From Comamonadaceae bacterium (GTDB lineage Bacteria; Pseudomonadota; Gammaproteobacteria; Burkholderiales; Burkholderiaceae_C): a DNA stretch of 39,957 bases. Where the stretch lies: positions 1 to 39,957 of the forward strand of contig JAUMYU010000016.1 of the NCBI GenBank assembly GCA_030528485.1, in the 5' to 3' direction. A model generated the notes under the pieces. That model was not told where the DNA came from. It was given only the letters and a program-made list of their open reading frames with translations, and did no database searches. The translations under genes and the position numbers were made by a program. Numbering within the stretch: position 1 is the stretch's first letter; the number at the start of each line of letters is the position of its first letter. Shown piece after piece: positions 1 to 10,868 of the stretch.

Positions 1-106
1 CGAACACCGAGCGAAAACCGAGCGAAAGAACCGACACGAGAAGCCCTGCCCGTGCCACCGGCCGGCGTGCAAGGTTTGGGCGGGGGCTCTGGCGTGTCGC
101 CGCGCC
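1..106. other. left edge, no gene recognised
   Basis: This stretch precedes nrdI. In class Ib ribonucleotide reductase operons the glutaredoxin-like nrdH often sits here, but none of the three forward frames gives a recognisable NrdH carboxyl end. Bases 7-28 hold a short tandem duplication of ACCGAGCGAAA. I see no strong ribosome binding site before the nrdI start. Confidence 0.4.
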
Positions 107-520
107 ATGATTGTTTATTTCTCGACCGTTTCCGAAAACACCCATCGGTTTGTGGCCAAGCTGGGCCTGCCGGCACAGCGCATTCCCTTGAGCAACAGCG
201 CCGCCGCGCAATTCAAGGTGGACGCGCCCTATGTGCTCATCGTTCCTTCGTATGGGGGCGGCAAGCTCGAAGGCGCTGTGCCCAAGCCCGTGATCCACTT
301 TCTGAACCAGGCCGCCAACCGGGCTTTGTTGCGCGGGGTCATCACGGCTGGCAATACCAACTTTGGCCAAGCCTATGGCATCGCTGGCCGGGTGATCGCG
401 CAAAAGTGCCAGGTGCCGCTGCTTTACAAGTTTGAGCTGCTGGGCACCAGTGACGATGTGGAGCGCGTGCGCGCCGGGGTGCGGGCATTTTTGCAGGCAA
501 GCGCCGCACACATTGCTTGA
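107..520 (+). CDS. nrdI: NrdI, flavodoxin-like activator of class Ib ribonucleotide reductase
   Basis: A 137-residue flavodoxin-fold protein. In this family NrdI is the FMN protein that supplies the oxidant for assembling the dimanganese-tyrosyl radical cofactor of NrdF. The amino end [16 protein letters not shown] is the family's phosphate-binding loop, and the later YGGG segment near residues 49-52 and GNTNFGQAY near 82-90 are typical FMN-contact regions. Length matches the family. It is followed after 57 bp by nrdE on the same strand, which supports the call. The ATG at 107 was chosen because the family starts with this exact motif; the Shine-Dalgarno is weak. The oddity is that its usual partner gene nrdF is not in the window. 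Confidence 0.95.
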   Translation: MIVYFSTVSENTHRFVAKLGLPAQRIPLSNSAAAQFKVDAPYVLIVPSYGGGKLEGAVPKPVIHFLNQAANRALLRGVITAGNTNFGQAYGIAGRVIAQKCQVPLLYKFELLGTSDDVERVRAGVRAFLQASAAHIA

Positions 521-577
521 GCCATTCCTGCGACGTTTCTCCTTTTTGATTTTTCTGTTTTTTTCCCGAATGCTGTC

Positions 578-2764
578 ATGACTATCGCCCTTCGTCCCGA
601 ACCTCTCAAGCCTGAAGTCAAGCCTGTGGGGGCAGGCGTTTCGTCGCAAGATCAGGCGCTGGACTACCACGCGCTTAACGCCATGCTCAACCTGTTCGGG
701 CCGAACGGCGAAATCCAGCTCGACAAGGACCGGCTGGCCGCGCGGCAGTACTTCTTGCAGCACGTGAACCAGAACACGGTGTTTTTCCACAACCTGAAGG
801 AAAAGCTCGATTACCTGGTGGACAAAGGCTATTACGAAGGCCAGGTGCTGGCGCAGTACGACTTTGCCTTTTTGCAAAAGCTCTGGGATGCGGCCTATGC
901 GCACAAATTCCGCTTCCCGACCTTTCTGGGCGCCTTCAAGTACTACACCAGCTACACGCTGAAAACCTTTGACGGCAAACGCTATCTGGAGCGATACGAG
1001 GACCGCGTGTGCATGGTGGCGCTGACGCTGGCGCGCGGCGACGAGGCCATGGCCATGGACTTGATGCACGAGATCATCAGCGGGCGCTTTCAGCCGGCCA
1101 CGCCGACCTTCCTCAACTGCGGCAAGCGCCAGCGCGGCGAGCTGGTCTCGTGCTTTTTGCTGCGCATCGAGGACAACATGGAGTCCATCGGCCGCTCCAT
1201 CAACTCGGCGCTGCAACTGTCCAAGCGCGGCGGCGGCGTGGCCTTTTGCCTGAGCAACATCCGCGAGGCGGGCGCGCCCATCAAGCACATCGAGAACCAG
1301 TCCTCGGGCGTGATCCCGATCATGAAGCTGCTCGAAGACGCTTTTTCCTACGCCAACCAACTGGGCGCGCGCCAAGGCGCGGGGGCGGTGTACCTCAACG
1401 CCCACCACCCGGACATCCTGCGCTTTCTGGACACCAAGCGCGAGAACGCCGACGAAAAAATCCGCATCAAGACCTTGTCGCTGGGCGTGGTCATCCCCGA
1501 CATCACCTTCGAGCTGGCCAAGAACAACGAGGACATGTATCTGTTCTCGCCCTACGACATCGAGCGCGTTTACGGCCAGCCCATGGCCGATATTTCCGTC
1601 ACCGAGAAATACCGCGAGATGGTGGACGACCCGCGCATCCGCAAAAAGAAGATCAACGCGCGCGAGTTCTTCCAGACCCTGGCCGAGATCCAGTTCGAAT
1701 CGGGCTACCCCTACATCATGTTCGAGGACACGGTCAACCGCGCCAACCCCATCAAGGGGCGCATCAACATGAGCAATCTGTGCTCGGAGATCTTGCAGGT
1801 CAACGAGCCTTCGCACTACGTGGACGATCTGGGCTACGAAACCATCGGCAAGGACATCTCCTGCAACCTGGGCAGCCTGAACATCGCCAAGACCATGGAT
1901 TCGCCCGACTTCGCCAAGACGGTGGAGATGGCCATCCGCGCGCTGACGGCCGTCTCCGACATGAGCGACATCCGCTGCGTGCCCTCCATCGCCCAGGGCA
2001 ATGACGACTCGCACGCCATCGGCCTGGGGCAGATGAACCTGCACGGCTACCTGGCGCGCGAAAAAATCTTCTACGGCAGCGAAGAAGGCATCGACTTCAC
2101 CGACATCTACTTCTACACCATCACCTACCACGCGCTGCGCGCCTCCAACCAACTGGCCATCGAGACCGGCAAAACCTTCAAGGGCTTCGAGGCTTCCAAG
2201 TACGCCAGCGGCGAGTATTTCGACAAATACATCTTCCAGAAGTGGCAGCCCAAGACCGACCGCGTGCGCCAGCTCTTCGAGCAGGCCGGCATCGCCATCC
2301 CCACGCAGGAGGACTGGAAGGCCCTCAAGGCCAGCATCCAGCAGCACGGCATCTACAACCAGAACCTGCAGGCCATCCCGCCCACCGGCTCGATCTCCTA
2401 CATCAACAACTCCACCAGCAGCATCCACCCCATCGTCGCCAAGATCGAAATCCGCAAGGAGGGCAAGGTCGGCCGCGTGTACTACCCCGCGCCCTACCTG
2501 TCGCAGGACAACCTGCAGTACTACCAGGACGCCTACGAAATCGGCCCGGAGAAAATCATCGACACCTACGCCGCTGCCACGCGCCACGTGGATCAGGGCC
2601 TGTCGCTGACGCTGTTCTTCCGCGACACCGCCACCACGCGCGATGTGAACAAGGCGCAGATCTACGCCTGGCGCAAGGGCATCAAGACCATTTACTACAT
2701 CCGCCTGCGCCAGATGGCGCTGGAGGGCACGGAAGTCGAGGGCTGCGTCTCCTGCACGCTGTAA
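578..2764 (+). CDS. nrdE: NrdE, class Ib ribonucleoside-diphosphate reductase alpha subunit
   Basis: Catalytic large subunit (728 residues) that reduces ribonucleoside diphosphates to deoxyribonucleotides in the cytoplasm. The active-site disulfide pair is Cys192 (in LVSCFLL) and Cys429 (in CNLGSLN), and the thiyl-radical cysteine is Cys402 in NLCSEI. The carboxyl tail ends in CVSCTL, with Cys723 and Cys726 as the shuttle pair that accepts electrons from NrdH-like glutaredoxins. The absence of an amino-terminal ATP-cone and the nrdI neighbour place it in class Ib. Length is normal. Immediately after the gene comes a G+C-rich hairpin and then an A+T-rich acyltransferase gene where nrdF would be expected. 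Confidence 0.97.
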   Translation: MTIALRPEPLKPEVKPVGAGVSSQDQALDYHALNAMLNLFGPNGEIQLDKDRLAARQYFLQHVNQNTVFFHNLKEKLDYLVDKGYYEGQVLAQYDFAFLQKLWDAAYAHKFRFPTFLGAFKYYTSYTLKTFDGKRYLERYEDRVCMVALTLARGDEAMAMDLMHEIISGRFQPATPTFLNCGKRQRGELVSCFLLRIEDNMESIGRSINSALQLSKRGGGVAFCLSNIREAGAPIKHIENQSSGVIPIMKLLEDAFSYANQLGARQGAGAVYLNAHHPDILRFLDTKRENADEKIRIKTLSLGVVIPDITFELAKNNEDMYLFSPYDIERVYGQPMADISVTEKYREMVDDPRIRKKKINAREFFQTLAEIQFESGYPYIMFEDTVNRANPIKGRINMSNLCSEILQVNEPSHYVDDLGYETIGKDISCNLGSLNIAKTMDSPDFAKTVEMAIRALTAVSDMSDIRCVPSIAQGNDDSHAIGLGQMNLHGYLAREKIFYGSEEGIDFTDIYFYTITYHALRASNQLAIETGKTFKGFEASKYASGEYFDKYIFQKWQPKTDRVRQLFEQAGIAIPTQEDWKALKASIQQHGIYNQNLQAIPPTGSISYINNSTSSIHPIVAKIEIRKEGKVGRVYYPAPYLSQDNLQYYQDAYEIGPEKIIDTYAAATRHVDQGLSLTLFFRDTATTRDVNKAQIYAWRKGIKTIYYIRLRQMALEGTEVEGCVSCTL

Positions 2765-2770
2765 ACGCTG

Positions 2771-2805
2771 CAAGGCCCCGCCTGGCGCAGGGCATGCGGG
2801 GCTTG
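2771..2805 (+). terminator. weak hairpin after nrdE
   Basis: GCCCCGC (2775-2781) pairs with GCGGGGC (2796-2802), extended by CAAG/CTTG with one bulged G. No U-tract follows, so it may be a processing or stability hairpin rather than an intrinsic terminator. Confidence 0.35.
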
Positions 2806-2881
2806 GGCCGCATGCGGTGAAAAATGGGCGTTGCAAAATGGGCGTTAGGATTCGCTCAGGGCATTCCCAGATAGGCCATTC

Positions 2882-3973
2882 ATGATTATTCAGAATATAC
2901 AAATCCTGCGCTTTTTTGCCGCGTTTCTGGTCGTATTGCACCATACGCTGCCGCCCAATATCCACCCGGCCCATTACGCAAAAATCCCAGCCTTTATTAC
3001 GGAAATATCGCTGTACGGCTTTGCCGGGGTAGATATTTTCTTCGTCATCAGCGGCTTTATCATGGCCCAGACGACCAGAAACATATCCCCAGGCCCTCAA
3101 GCGGCAGGTGGTTTTGTCATGCGCCGTTTCTGGCGCATTTATTCGGGCTACTGGCCAGCTTTTTTCCTGACTTTGGGGTTGAGCATCTGGCTGGGCATTT
3201 TCCAGGGGCCTGAAATCAGCAGGCTAGGCTCATTCTTGCTGTGGCCGCAGGAATATTATTTGCTCAACGTGTCCTGGACTTTGAGTTATGAGCTGTATTT
3301 CTATTTGCTGATTGGCCTGGTGCTGCTCATTTCGAGAAAATGGGCCTGGGCGATATTGGCGGCGCTCTTTCTGTCGCTGGCGATGTATGTCATGTGGGGC
3401 TTTGCGCATGGGCTTTATCTGCCTGAGCGGTATCAAAGCCTGTCTTTCATCTTCCAGGTGTTTTTGACTTCGCCGCTGATTCTGGAGTTTTTAGCCGGAT
3501 TTTTGCTCAGTGAGCTTCTCCACCGTTATCCGCGCCAACCTGTGCATTGGTGGCTGCTTGCAACGGTGATGGCAATTGCAGCCAGCGTCTATTATCAAAA
3601 ATATGGCGGGCTGCAAGGCGTTGGCATGGCGGCGTTTCTCTATTACCCGGAGCGGGTGCTGTTTTTTGGCACGGCCTCGGTTGGTTTGGTTGCCGTTGCA
3701 GCTTTGGCGCCATCTGGGCGTGGGGCGTTTTGCTCTTTATTGCATCGCCTGGGCGATGCATCTTACGCCTTGTATTTGCTGCATATTCCTTTGCTGGTCA
3801 TTTTGTATGGCTTGCTGTTTCCACGCATCCCGGGTTTGTTATGGTGGAGCGGCGGCAAGCTGTCGTTATTGAGCTATTTGTTGCTGACGGTCTTGGCCTC
3901 GTGGGCTTACTTCAGGTGGGTAGAAACGCCGTTGAATCGCCTGGGCAGGCGGTGGCTGCCCGGCATTCGATAG
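2882..3973 (+). CDS. acyltransferase 3 family integral membrane protein
   Basis: A 363-residue polytopic membrane protein of the acyltransferase-3 (OafA/YrhL/NodX-like) family, which transfers acyl groups to cell-surface sugars. The conserved R-X10-H pair is visible as Arg10 and His21 in the first membrane helix. It is followed by the family motif GVDIFFVISGF near residues 49-59 and the basic loop MRRFWRIYSGY near 80-90; about ten hydrophobic helices follow. The last stretch, WVETPLNRLGRR, is also typical. The gene is visibly richer in A+T than nrdE and stands alone, which suggests horizontal acquisition. The target (O-antigen, capsule or exopolysaccharide) cannot be told. Its TAG stop lies directly against a palindromic repeat copy. 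Confidence 0.92.
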   Translation: MIIQNIQILRFFAAFLVVLHHTLPPNIHPAHYAKIPAFITEISLYGFAGVDIFFVISGFIMAQTTRNISPGPQAAGGFVMRRFWRIYSGYWPAFFLTLGLSIWLGIFQGPEISRLGSFLLWPQEYYLLNVSWTLSYELYFYLLIGLVLLISRKWAWAILAALFLSLAMYVMWGFAHGLYLPERYQSLSFIFQVFLTSPLILEFLAGFLLSELLHRYPRQPVHWWLLATVMAIAASVYYQKYGGLQGVGMAAFLYYPERVLFFGTASVGLVAVAALAPSGRGAFCSLLHRLGDASYALYLLHIPLLVILYGLLFPRIPGLLWWSGGKLSLLSYLLLTVLASWAYFRWVETPLNRLGRRWLPGIR

Positions 3974-4050
3974 ATTACAAATCAAAGGAAATTTGAATCC
4001 TTGCTCAACATGCCATAATATGTAGATTTCTTTTCTTTTGAATTGTAATT
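3974..4050 (-). repeat. 80-bp palindromic element, copy 1
   Basis: The left arm ATTACAAATCAAAGGAAA pairs with the right arm ending TTTTGAATTGTAAT. The core reads ATGGCATG on the minus strand. The element begins at the base after the acyltransferase stop codon, in a convergent gap. It belongs to the ten-copy family described in the findings. Confidence 0.75.
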
Positions 4051-4063
4051 TTTGGGCATGAAA

Positions 4064-4088
4064 AAGCCGCACTGGTTCGGTGCGGCTT
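4064..4088 (-). terminator. hairpin terminator, convergent gap
   Basis: AAGCCGCAC (4064-4072) pairs perfectly with GTGCGGCTT (4080-4088) around a 7-nt loop. Read on the minus strand it is followed by TTTTTC, so it suits termination of the minus-strand gene ending at 4129. Confidence 0.7.
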
Positions 4089-4097
4089 GAGAGGGGG

Positions 4098-4134
4098 GAA
4101 AAGCCTGGGCCGATATGCCTGGGCTTTTTTATTT
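4098..4134. terminator. bidirectional intrinsic terminator
   Basis: AAAAGCCTGGGC pairs with GCCTGGGCTTTT through two G-U wobbles, with a CGATAT loop. A U-rich run (CTTTTTTATTTT) follows on the plus strand. It overlaps the stop codon of the minus-strand gene and can end transcription of the plus-strand acyltransferase. Confidence 0.65.
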
Positions 4135-4794
4135 TGCAGGCATGCAGGATTTGTAGAGGATGTTGTCGTCAGGCCCAGTCACCATGACGGCCAGCGAGCG
4201 GAAGTTGTCGCGCGTCATGGCCTCTGTGCTGATGCGGTAGCCTTGGCCTTTGAAGACAGTATCAACACTATCCGAATTATTCAAATCGTATTGAAGGGTA
4301 CGGCGCTTACCCTGAAGTTGGGCGGTGGCGCTGACAGGAATGCCGACGTTATTGAATTTGTAATCAATGTTCAAGCGGCCTTGCTGGCAGGAATATGCAA
4401 CCGAACTGGAGGAGGCCGCTGCTGTCGGTTTTTGCGCGCCTGCTTTGGAGGAAACCTGGCAATTTTTGAACAGGATTTCATCATTGGGGGAGGTAATGAT
4501 GATTTGCGAGCTGCGGTAATTTTTGGAGTTCATCTCGTTGGACGAAAGGCGATATCCGGTTTTGTTTTTAAAGACGGTATCCACATTGTCGGAATTTTGC
4601 AGATCGTATTGCAAAACCTGTTTGCTGCCCAAAATGCTGGCCTCTGCACTAACGGGAACGCCCATTTTGTTGAACTTGTAGTTCACGGTCACATGGCGCC
4701 CTTGATCGCAGGAATAGCTGACCGAATGGCCGGCCGCCACGGCGGAAAGGGATGCGCAAGCAAATGCGCCAGCGATGAGGTGTTTCATTTTCAT
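4129..4794 (-). CDS. secreted tandem adhesin-complex-protein-like protein (putative lysozyme inhibitor)
   Basis: A 221-residue exported protein with signal peptide MKMKHLIAGAFACASLSAVA. Two homologous domains of about 85 residues follow: residues 25-112 and 132-217, joined by an Ala/Ser-rich linker. Each has one early and one late cysteine (Cys29/Cys112 and Cys136/Cys217), shared YSC-QGR, YKFN--G-PVSA and YDL-NSD-VDTVF motifs, and an end of the form DDNILYKSC. From memory this pattern matches the Neisseria adhesin complex protein (ACP), an outer-membrane-associated inhibitor of vertebrate lysozyme that has a single domain. The tandem arrangement is unusual. A Shine-Dalgarno AAGGAG precedes the ATG. 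The gene is A+T-rich like the acyltransferase beside it. The fold assignment rests on remembered motifs and is not tested. Confidence 0.8.
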   Translation of the reverse strand: MKMKHLIAGAFACASLSAVAAGHSVSYSCDQGRHVTVNYKFNKMGVPVSAEASILGSKQVLQYDLQNSDNVDTVFKNKTGYRLSSNEMNSKNYRSSQIIITSPNDEILFKNCQVSSKAGAQKPTAAASSSSVAYSCQQGRLNIDYKFNNVGIPVSATAQLQGKRRTLQYDLNNSDSVDTVFKGQGYRISTEAMTRDNFRSLAVMVTGPDDNILYKSCMPAK

Positions 4795-4910
4795 ATTTCG
4801 ACTCCTTTGGTTGATAAAAAGAAAACTTTTTCAGATGATTGCCTGAGCTTTTGCAATTCTAGAGGGCTAGATGACGCTGTTGTGTAAACTCTGGTTTCTC
4901 GAGAGTTTTT

Positions 4911-6230
<1,320 letters not shown>

Positions 6231-8834
6231 ATGCGATCGCGATCTCGTTCTACCAATACGTTCAATTCTTCGGCGCAGGATATGACCCAGGGTTTCATCA
6301 GCCGCCTGGGGCAGGACGCGCTTTTGTTCATGGCGCTGGTTCTGGGTGTGGCGTGGGTGGCATCGCTGGCGAGTTACTCCCCGCTGGATCCAGCCTGGTC
6401 GTCTTCAGGGCAGCCTGCCCGCCAGCAGACGCAGAACTGGCTGGGCCATGTGGGCGCGTACTGGGCCGATATCAGCTATTTCCTGTTTGGCTACACCGTT
6501 TGGGTACTGGTGGCGGCGTTGGCGCTGCTGTGGTGGTGGACTTTCAGGGCCTGGCTGCGCGGCAAGACAGCGCCGCGCACGGACGATCGCTTGCTGATGT
6601 TGCGCCTGTGGGCACGGCGTTTGCTATGGTTGCTGTGGGTGGCCTTGCTGCTGTGCGCCTGTGCGGTGCTGGAGTGGACGCGCTTGTATCGGCTGGAAGA
6701 CAGCCTGCCTGACCATTCCGGCGGCGCGCTGGGTTTCTGGATTGGGCCGCTGGCAGTGCATTGGCTGGGCTATACGGGGTCAACCGTGGCCGCCACGGTG
6801 CTGGCCCTGCTGGCGCTTTCCTGGGTGCTGGGCTTTTCCTGGGGCAGGGTGGCTGAGCGCACGGGCGCCTGGGTAGAAAAGTGGATTGATCGTGCGCGGC
6901 TTGGCTATGAGCGCCTGCGCGATGCCCGTGCCGGCCGGCGCGCGCAACGCGAACGCGAAGCGCACAGCGCCCGCGATGTGGTGCTCTCCCGCGAAGTGCT
7001 GGAGAAAGAGGCGCAGCCGCCCCAGCCAATGCCCGAGGACAAGCTGCCCCCCCTGCGTGACATTGAGCCGGAACTGCTGACGCCAATGCCGCCGCAACGC
7101 GAAGATGCGGCGCACGCCGATGGGCCCGAGGCCACCGCGCCGATGCCCGCCTATACCGCCAGCCAGGTTTTGCCGTGGGATGAAGAACCAGCCCCGGGCA
7201 AGACGTATGCCACCACCACGCCTGAGGAGCGCCTGGAGCCGTTGTGGGACGATCCCAGCCCAATAGCCGCTAATGAAACGGCTTTGATTGCCACCCCAGT
7301 CAGGCGCCAGAAGCATTTGTTCGACGATGCCAGAAGCGGCCTGCTGCCCACGGTCGAGCTGCTTGACCCGGTGGCGCTGAAGCAGGAAACCGTCACTCCC
7401 GAAACGCTGGAAATGACCAGCCGCCTGATCGAGAAAAAGCTCAAGGACTTCGGCGTGGAAGTGCGCGTGGTCGATGCCCAGCCAGGCCCGGTGGTCACGC
7501 GCTACGAGATCGAGCCGGCCACGGGCGTCAAGGGCGCGCAAATCGTCAACCTCTCCAAGGATTTGGCGCGCTCGCTGTCGCTGATGTCCATCCGCGTGAT
7601 CGAGACCATCCCGGGCAAGAACTACATGGCGCTGGAGCTGCCCAATGCGCGCCGCCAGTCCATCCAGCTCAAGGAAATCCTCTCCTCGGAGGTCTATCAG
7701 GACGAGAAATCCAAGCTGGCGCTGGGCCTGGGCAAGGACATCATCGGCAAGCCCATCGTGGCCGACCTGGCCAAGATGCCGCATTGCTTGGTGGCCGGCA
7801 CCACCGGCTCGGGCAAGTCCGTGGGCATCAACGCCATGATTCTCTCGCTGCTGTTCAAGGCCGAGCCCAGCGAAGTGCGCCTGCTGATGATCGACCCCAA
7901 GATGCTGGAGATGAGCGTCTACGAAGGCATCCCGCACCTGCTGTGCCCGGTGGTGACCGACATGAAGCAGGCCGCGCACGGCCTGAACTGGTGCGTGGCC
8001 GAGATGGAGCGGCGCTACAAGCTCATGAGCAAGCTGGGCGTGCGCAACCTGGCCGGCTACAACGCCAAGATCAAGGCCGCGCAGGAAGCGGGCGAGATCA
8101 TCGGCAACCCTTTCAGCCTCACGCCCGAAGACCCCGAGCCGCTTGAAGCCCTGCCGCACATCGTCATCATCATCGACGAGCTGGCCGATTTGATGATGGT
8201 GGTGGGCAAGAAGATCGAAGAACTCATCGCCCGCCTGGCGCAAAAGGCGCGCGCCGCTGGCATCCACCTCATCCTGGCCACGCAGCGCCCCAGCGTGGAC
8301 GTCATCACCGGCCTGATCAAGGCCAACGTGCCCACGCGCATTGCCTTTCAGGTCAGCAGCAAGATCGACAGCCGCACCATCCTCGACCAGATGGGCGCCG
8401 AAGCCCTGCTGGGCATGGGCGACATGCTCTACATGAAAGGCGGCACCGGCCTGCCCGTGCGTGTGCACGGCGCTTTCGTCAGCGACGACGAAGTGCACCG
8501 CGTGGTCGAATTCATCAAGCAAAGCATGGGCGAGGCCGACTACATCGACGGCGTGCTCGAGGGCGTTAGCAGCGAGACACCAAGCGATTGGGCCGTGGAC
8601 TTCGAAGGCACGCCCGCAGGCGCGGGCGGCGGCGAAAAAGACCCGCTGTACGACCAGGCCGTGGAGATCGTGCTCAAAGACCGCAAATCCAGCATCTCCC
8701 ACGTGCAGCGCAAACTGCGCATCGGCTACAACCGCGCCGCCCGTCTGTTGGAAGACATGGAGCAGGCAGGCCTGGTGGGGGCGCTGAGCAGCAATGGGCA
8801 GCGCGACATTCTCGTGCCCGCGCGGCCTGAATGA
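6231..8834 (+). CDS. ftsK: DNA translocase FtsK
   Basis: Septum-located DNA pump (867 residues) that clears and aligns chromosome termini at division. The amino-terminal 200 residues contain four hydrophobic helices. A Pro/Glu-rich linker follows to about residue 370, then the RecA-like motor with Walker A GTTGSGKS (523-530) and Walker B IVIIIDE (Asp649, Glu650). Residues from about 805 to the end form the winged-helix gamma domain ([19 protein letters not shown]), which reads KOPS-type orienting sequences. The short linker is in the usual range for betaproteobacteria. The ATG at 6231 has a strong AGGAG 4 bases upstream. The thioredoxin-like gene follows after 21 bp, where lolA is the common neighbour in other proteobacteria. 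Confidence 0.96.
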   Translation: MRSRSRSTNTFNSSAQDMTQGFISRLGQDALLFMALVLGVAWVASLASYSPLDPAWSSSGQPARQQTQNWLGHVGAYWADISYFLFGYTVWVLVAALALLWWWTFRAWLRGKTAPRTDDRLLMLRLWARRLLWLLWVALLLCACAVLEWTRLYRLEDSLPDHSGGALGFWIGPLAVHWLGYTGSTVAATVLALLALSWVLGFSWGRVAERTGAWVEKWIDRARLGYERLRDARAGRRAQREREAHSARDVVLSREVLEKEAQPPQPMPEDKLPPLRDIEPELLTPMPPQREDAAHADGPEATAPMPAYTASQVLPWDEEPAPGKTYATTTPEERLEPLWDDPSPIAANETALIATPVRRQKHLFDDARSGLLPTVELLDPVALKQETVTPETLEMTSRLIEKKLKDFGVEVRVVDAQPGPVVTRYEIEPATGVKGAQIVNLSKDLARSLSLMSIRVIETIPGKNYMALELPNARRQSIQLKEILSSEVYQDEKSKLALGLGKDIIGKPIVADLAKMPHCLVAGTTGSGKSVGINAMILSLLFKAEPSEVRLLMIDPKMLEMSVYEGIPHLLCPVVTDMKQAAHGLNWCVAEMERRYKLMSKLGVRNLAGYNAKIKAAQEAGEIIGNPFSLTPEDPEPLEALPHIVIIIDELADLMMVVGKKIEELIARLAQKARAAGIHLILATQRPSVDVITGLIKANVPTRIAFQVSSKIDSRTILDQMGAEALLGMGDMLYMKGGTGLPVRVHGAFVSDDEVHRVVEFIKQSMGEADYIDGVLEGVSSETPSDWAVDFEGTPAGAGGGEKDPLYDQAVEIVLKDRKSSISHVQRKLRIGYNRAARLLEDMEQAGLVGALSSNGQRDILVPARPE

Positions 8835-8855
8835 GATTCTCCCCAAGGCGCACCT

Positions 8856-9296
8856 ATGCCCTCAGCCGTGCCCGCTCCACCGCCCGAGCTGCGTGATGAA
8901 AAGGCGCTGCTCCCGCCACCGGAGCCTTTGTATCTGGTCGGCCTGTGCGCCCAATGGTGCGGCGTTTGCCGCGAATTTGAGCCGCAATTTCAACACCTCG
9001 TGCGCACGCACACCGTAGCGCGCGCGCAGCCCTTCTCCAGCGCCTGGCTGGATGTGGAGGATGAGACGGTAGCGCAGGCCTTGGGCGATGTGGATATTGA
9101 AACCTTCCCCAGCATTGCGCTAGGAAGGGCGGGGGGGCAGCTTCTGTTCATGGGCGCCATCCTGCCGCACCCCGCAGTGCTGGCCCGCCTGCTGGATGAA
9201 GCCGCCTCGTCCACCGCCCCAGCCGCAGTGCAAGATCCAGCGCAACAAGCCGCCTGGCAGGGGCTGATGCAGTTGCTGAAAGCGCAAAATCGATAA
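8856..9296 (+). CDS. thioredoxin-like protein
   Basis: A 146-residue protein with a thioredoxin fold. The active-site motif WCGVC (Cys35 and Cys38) sits after a hydrophobic strand (LYLVGLCA), and a cis-proline-type segment FPSIAL follows near residue 84. There is no signal peptide, so it probably acts in the cytoplasm; the Pro-rich amino end is not conserved in thioredoxins. It begins 21 bp after ftsK and is likely cotranscribed with it. The redox partner is unknown. It differs from TrxA in its motif (GV instead of GP between the cysteines), so it may be a disulfide reductase or a degenerate relative. Its TAA stop overlaps repeat copy 2. Confidence 0.8.
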   Translation: MPSAVPAPPPELRDEKALLPPPEPLYLVGLCAQWCGVCREFEPQFQHLVRTHTVARAQPFSSAWLDVEDETVAQALGDVDIETFPSIALGRAGGQLLFMGAILPHPAVLARLLDEAASSTAPAAVQDPAQQAAWQGLMQLLKAQNR

Positions 9297-9374
9297 TTTA
9301 CAAATCAAAAGGAAATGAAACAACCTATTTTTGGCATGTTATATATAAATTGTATTTTCCTTTGATTGATAAAT
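9295..9374 (+). repeat. 80-bp palindromic element, copy 2
   Basis: The left arm has TTTACAAATCAAAAGGAAAT and the right arm ATTTTCCTTTGATTGATAAA. The core is TTTTTGGCATGTTAT. It overlaps the stop codon of the thioredoxin-like gene, and no other terminator is visible in this gap. Confidence 0.8.
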
Positions 9375-9515
9375 ATATCTTTTTTGGGGAAAATTTTGCC
9401 CAACGCAGGCATACAGGGTTTTCCTTTCTCCCCGCAAGCCCAATCCCTTACTAGAATCGTCCGCTTGTGCCGCCCTACGAGGGCGGGGCATTAACTTTTT
9501 TTGGAGAACCCATCC

Positions 9516-10598
9516 ATGGACCGTCGTTCCATTCTTAAAGGCGCTGGCGTCGCTGGCGTTTTGGCAGCAGGCGTAGCCCCCGCCGTTCATGCTCAACCCG
9601 CCGTGCGTTGGCGCCTGGCATCGAGCTTTCCGAAATCCTTGCCGACGCTGTTTGGCAGTGCGGAAATCCTGGCCCAACAGGTCAAAGCCATGTCTGGCGG
9701 TAAATTTGAAATCTCCGTGCACCCCGCTGGCGAGCTGATGCCCGCTTTCGGCGTGGTGGATGCCTTGCAGAACGACACCATCGACATGGCGCAAAGCGCG
9801 GCCTATTACTTCACGGGCAAGGATTCCATCTTCGCCTTTAGCTGCGCCGTACCCTTTGGTTTGACAACCTTGCAGATGAATGCCTGGAAAGACCACGGCA
9901 ATGGTCGCAAGCTGCTCAACGCCTTCTTCGAAAAATACAACTTCTTCACCGCCAGCGCCGGCAACACCACCACCCAAATGGGCGGCTGGTACCGCAAGGA
10001 AATCAAATCGCCCGAAGACTTCAAAGGCCTGAAAATGCGCCTGGGCGGAGGCCTGTTTGGTGAAACCATGGCCAAACTGGGCGTGGTGGCGCAAAACATC
10101 CCCGCTGGCGACATTTACACCGCGCTGGAAAAAGGTACGCTGGATGCGGTGGAATTCGTCGGCCCGTTCGACGACGAAAAGCTTGGCCTGAACAAAGTCG
10201 CTCCTTTCTACTACTACCCCGGCTGGTGGGAAGCCAGCGCCGATATTGAGTTCTTCACCAATATCAAGAAGTTCAACGAACTTTCGCCCGAAAACAAGGC
10301 CATCTTGATGGCCGCCATGCGCGTCGCCGCTGCCGAAACCACTTCGGCTTACATGACGTTCAACCCCATCGCCCTGAAAAAACTGGTCGCCGAGAAAACC
10401 CAGCTCAAAATGTTCCCCAAGAGCATCATGGATGCGGGCTTCAAGGCCGCGATGGAAGTCTTCGCCGAGCATGAAAGCAAGAGCGCGGAATTCAAGAAAA
10501 TCCACCAGGACTTCCGCGCCTTCCAGAAAGACCAAATCCTCTGGAACCGCGTTTCCGAATTCCCGTACAACCAGTACATCAACTCGATCAAGCTTTAA
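9516..10598 (+). CDS. TRAP transporter substrate-binding protein (DctP/TakP-like), copy 1
   Basis: A 360-residue periplasmic solute receptor of the tripartite ATP-independent transporter family. The twin-arginine signal MDRRSILKGAGVAGVLAAG ends near AHA-QPAVRW, so export in folded form through Tat is likely. The mature part carries KGLKMRLGGG, GDIYTALEKGTLDAVEFVGP and YYYPGWWE, close to the motifs of the Rhodobacter alpha-keto acid receptor TakP; a keto or carboxylic acid ligand is an inference. The ATG at 9516 is preferred over an upstream TTG because GGAGA sits just before it and the Tat motif follows at once. No dctQ or dctM membrane genes are nearby. It is followed by a paralogue. Confidence 0.93.
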   Translation: MDRRSILKGAGVAGVLAAGVAPAVHAQPAVRWRLASSFPKSLPTLFGSAEILAQQVKAMSGGKFEISVHPAGELMPAFGVVDALQNDTIDMAQSAAYYFTGKDSIFAFSCAVPFGLTTLQMNAWKDHGNGRKLLNAFFEKYNFFTASAGNTTTQMGGWYRKEIKSPEDFKGLKMRLGGGLFGETMAKLGVVAQNIPAGDIYTALEKGTLDAVEFVGPFDDEKLGLNKVAPFYYYPGWWEASADIEFFTNIKKFNELSPENKAILMAAMRVAAAETTSAYMTFNPIALKKLVAEKTQLKMFPKSIMDAGFKAAMEVFAEHESKSAEFKKIHQDFRAFQKDQILWNRVSEFPYNQYINSIKL

Positions 10599-10667
10599 GC
10601 CATCCCAAGCGTAAAGGGGATTGAAGCAAAGTATCCTGAGATTTCCTGAAAAACGCTGGATAAGAAA

Positions 10668-10695
10668 AAAATGGCGGCACTGGCCGCCATTTTCA
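10668..10695 (+). terminator. intrinsic terminator between the two dctP genes
   Basis: ATGGCGGC (10671-10678) pairs with GCCGCCAT (10683-10690) around ACTG, extended by flanking A and T runs. It lies 70 bp after the first TRAP receptor gene, so the second copy probably has its own promoter in the A+T-rich 170 bp that follow. Confidence 0.7.
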
Positions 10696-10868
10696 TGCAC
10701 GGAAAATCCGAAAATGTGTGATGCGCAAGCAACCCATTTTGTAAAAATGGGCAGCCCGTCGATTTGCAGTGCAAACCTTATTGAAAAATGGCATAAACTT
10801 TCAAAAGCGCATCCCACGGCGCATGCCTTTTGGCAACTTTTTTGTCAACCTTTGACTGGAGACATCTC

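Noticed and set aside
1-106. End of an nrdH gene at the left edge.
   Set aside because: No frame shows the glutaredoxin-like carboxyl end.
2819-2847. Short tandem repeat AAAATGGGCGTT before the acyltransferase gene.
   Set aside because: Only two units; no sign of function beyond chance or slippage.
4886-4908. Hairpin AAACTCT/AGAGTTT followed by T-run as trxB terminator.
   Set aside because: The U-run is on the plus strand, while trxB is on the minus strand, and no plus-strand gene precedes it.
6780-8846. Long open frames antisense to genes, for example opposite ftsK (6780-8846), the livK-like gene (14106-15311), folC (23300-24703), trpB (25058-26395) and murJ (29436-30659).
   Set aside because: They mirror well-supported genes in G+C-rich DNA, have low-complexity His/Gly/Ala/Arg composition and no family motifs.
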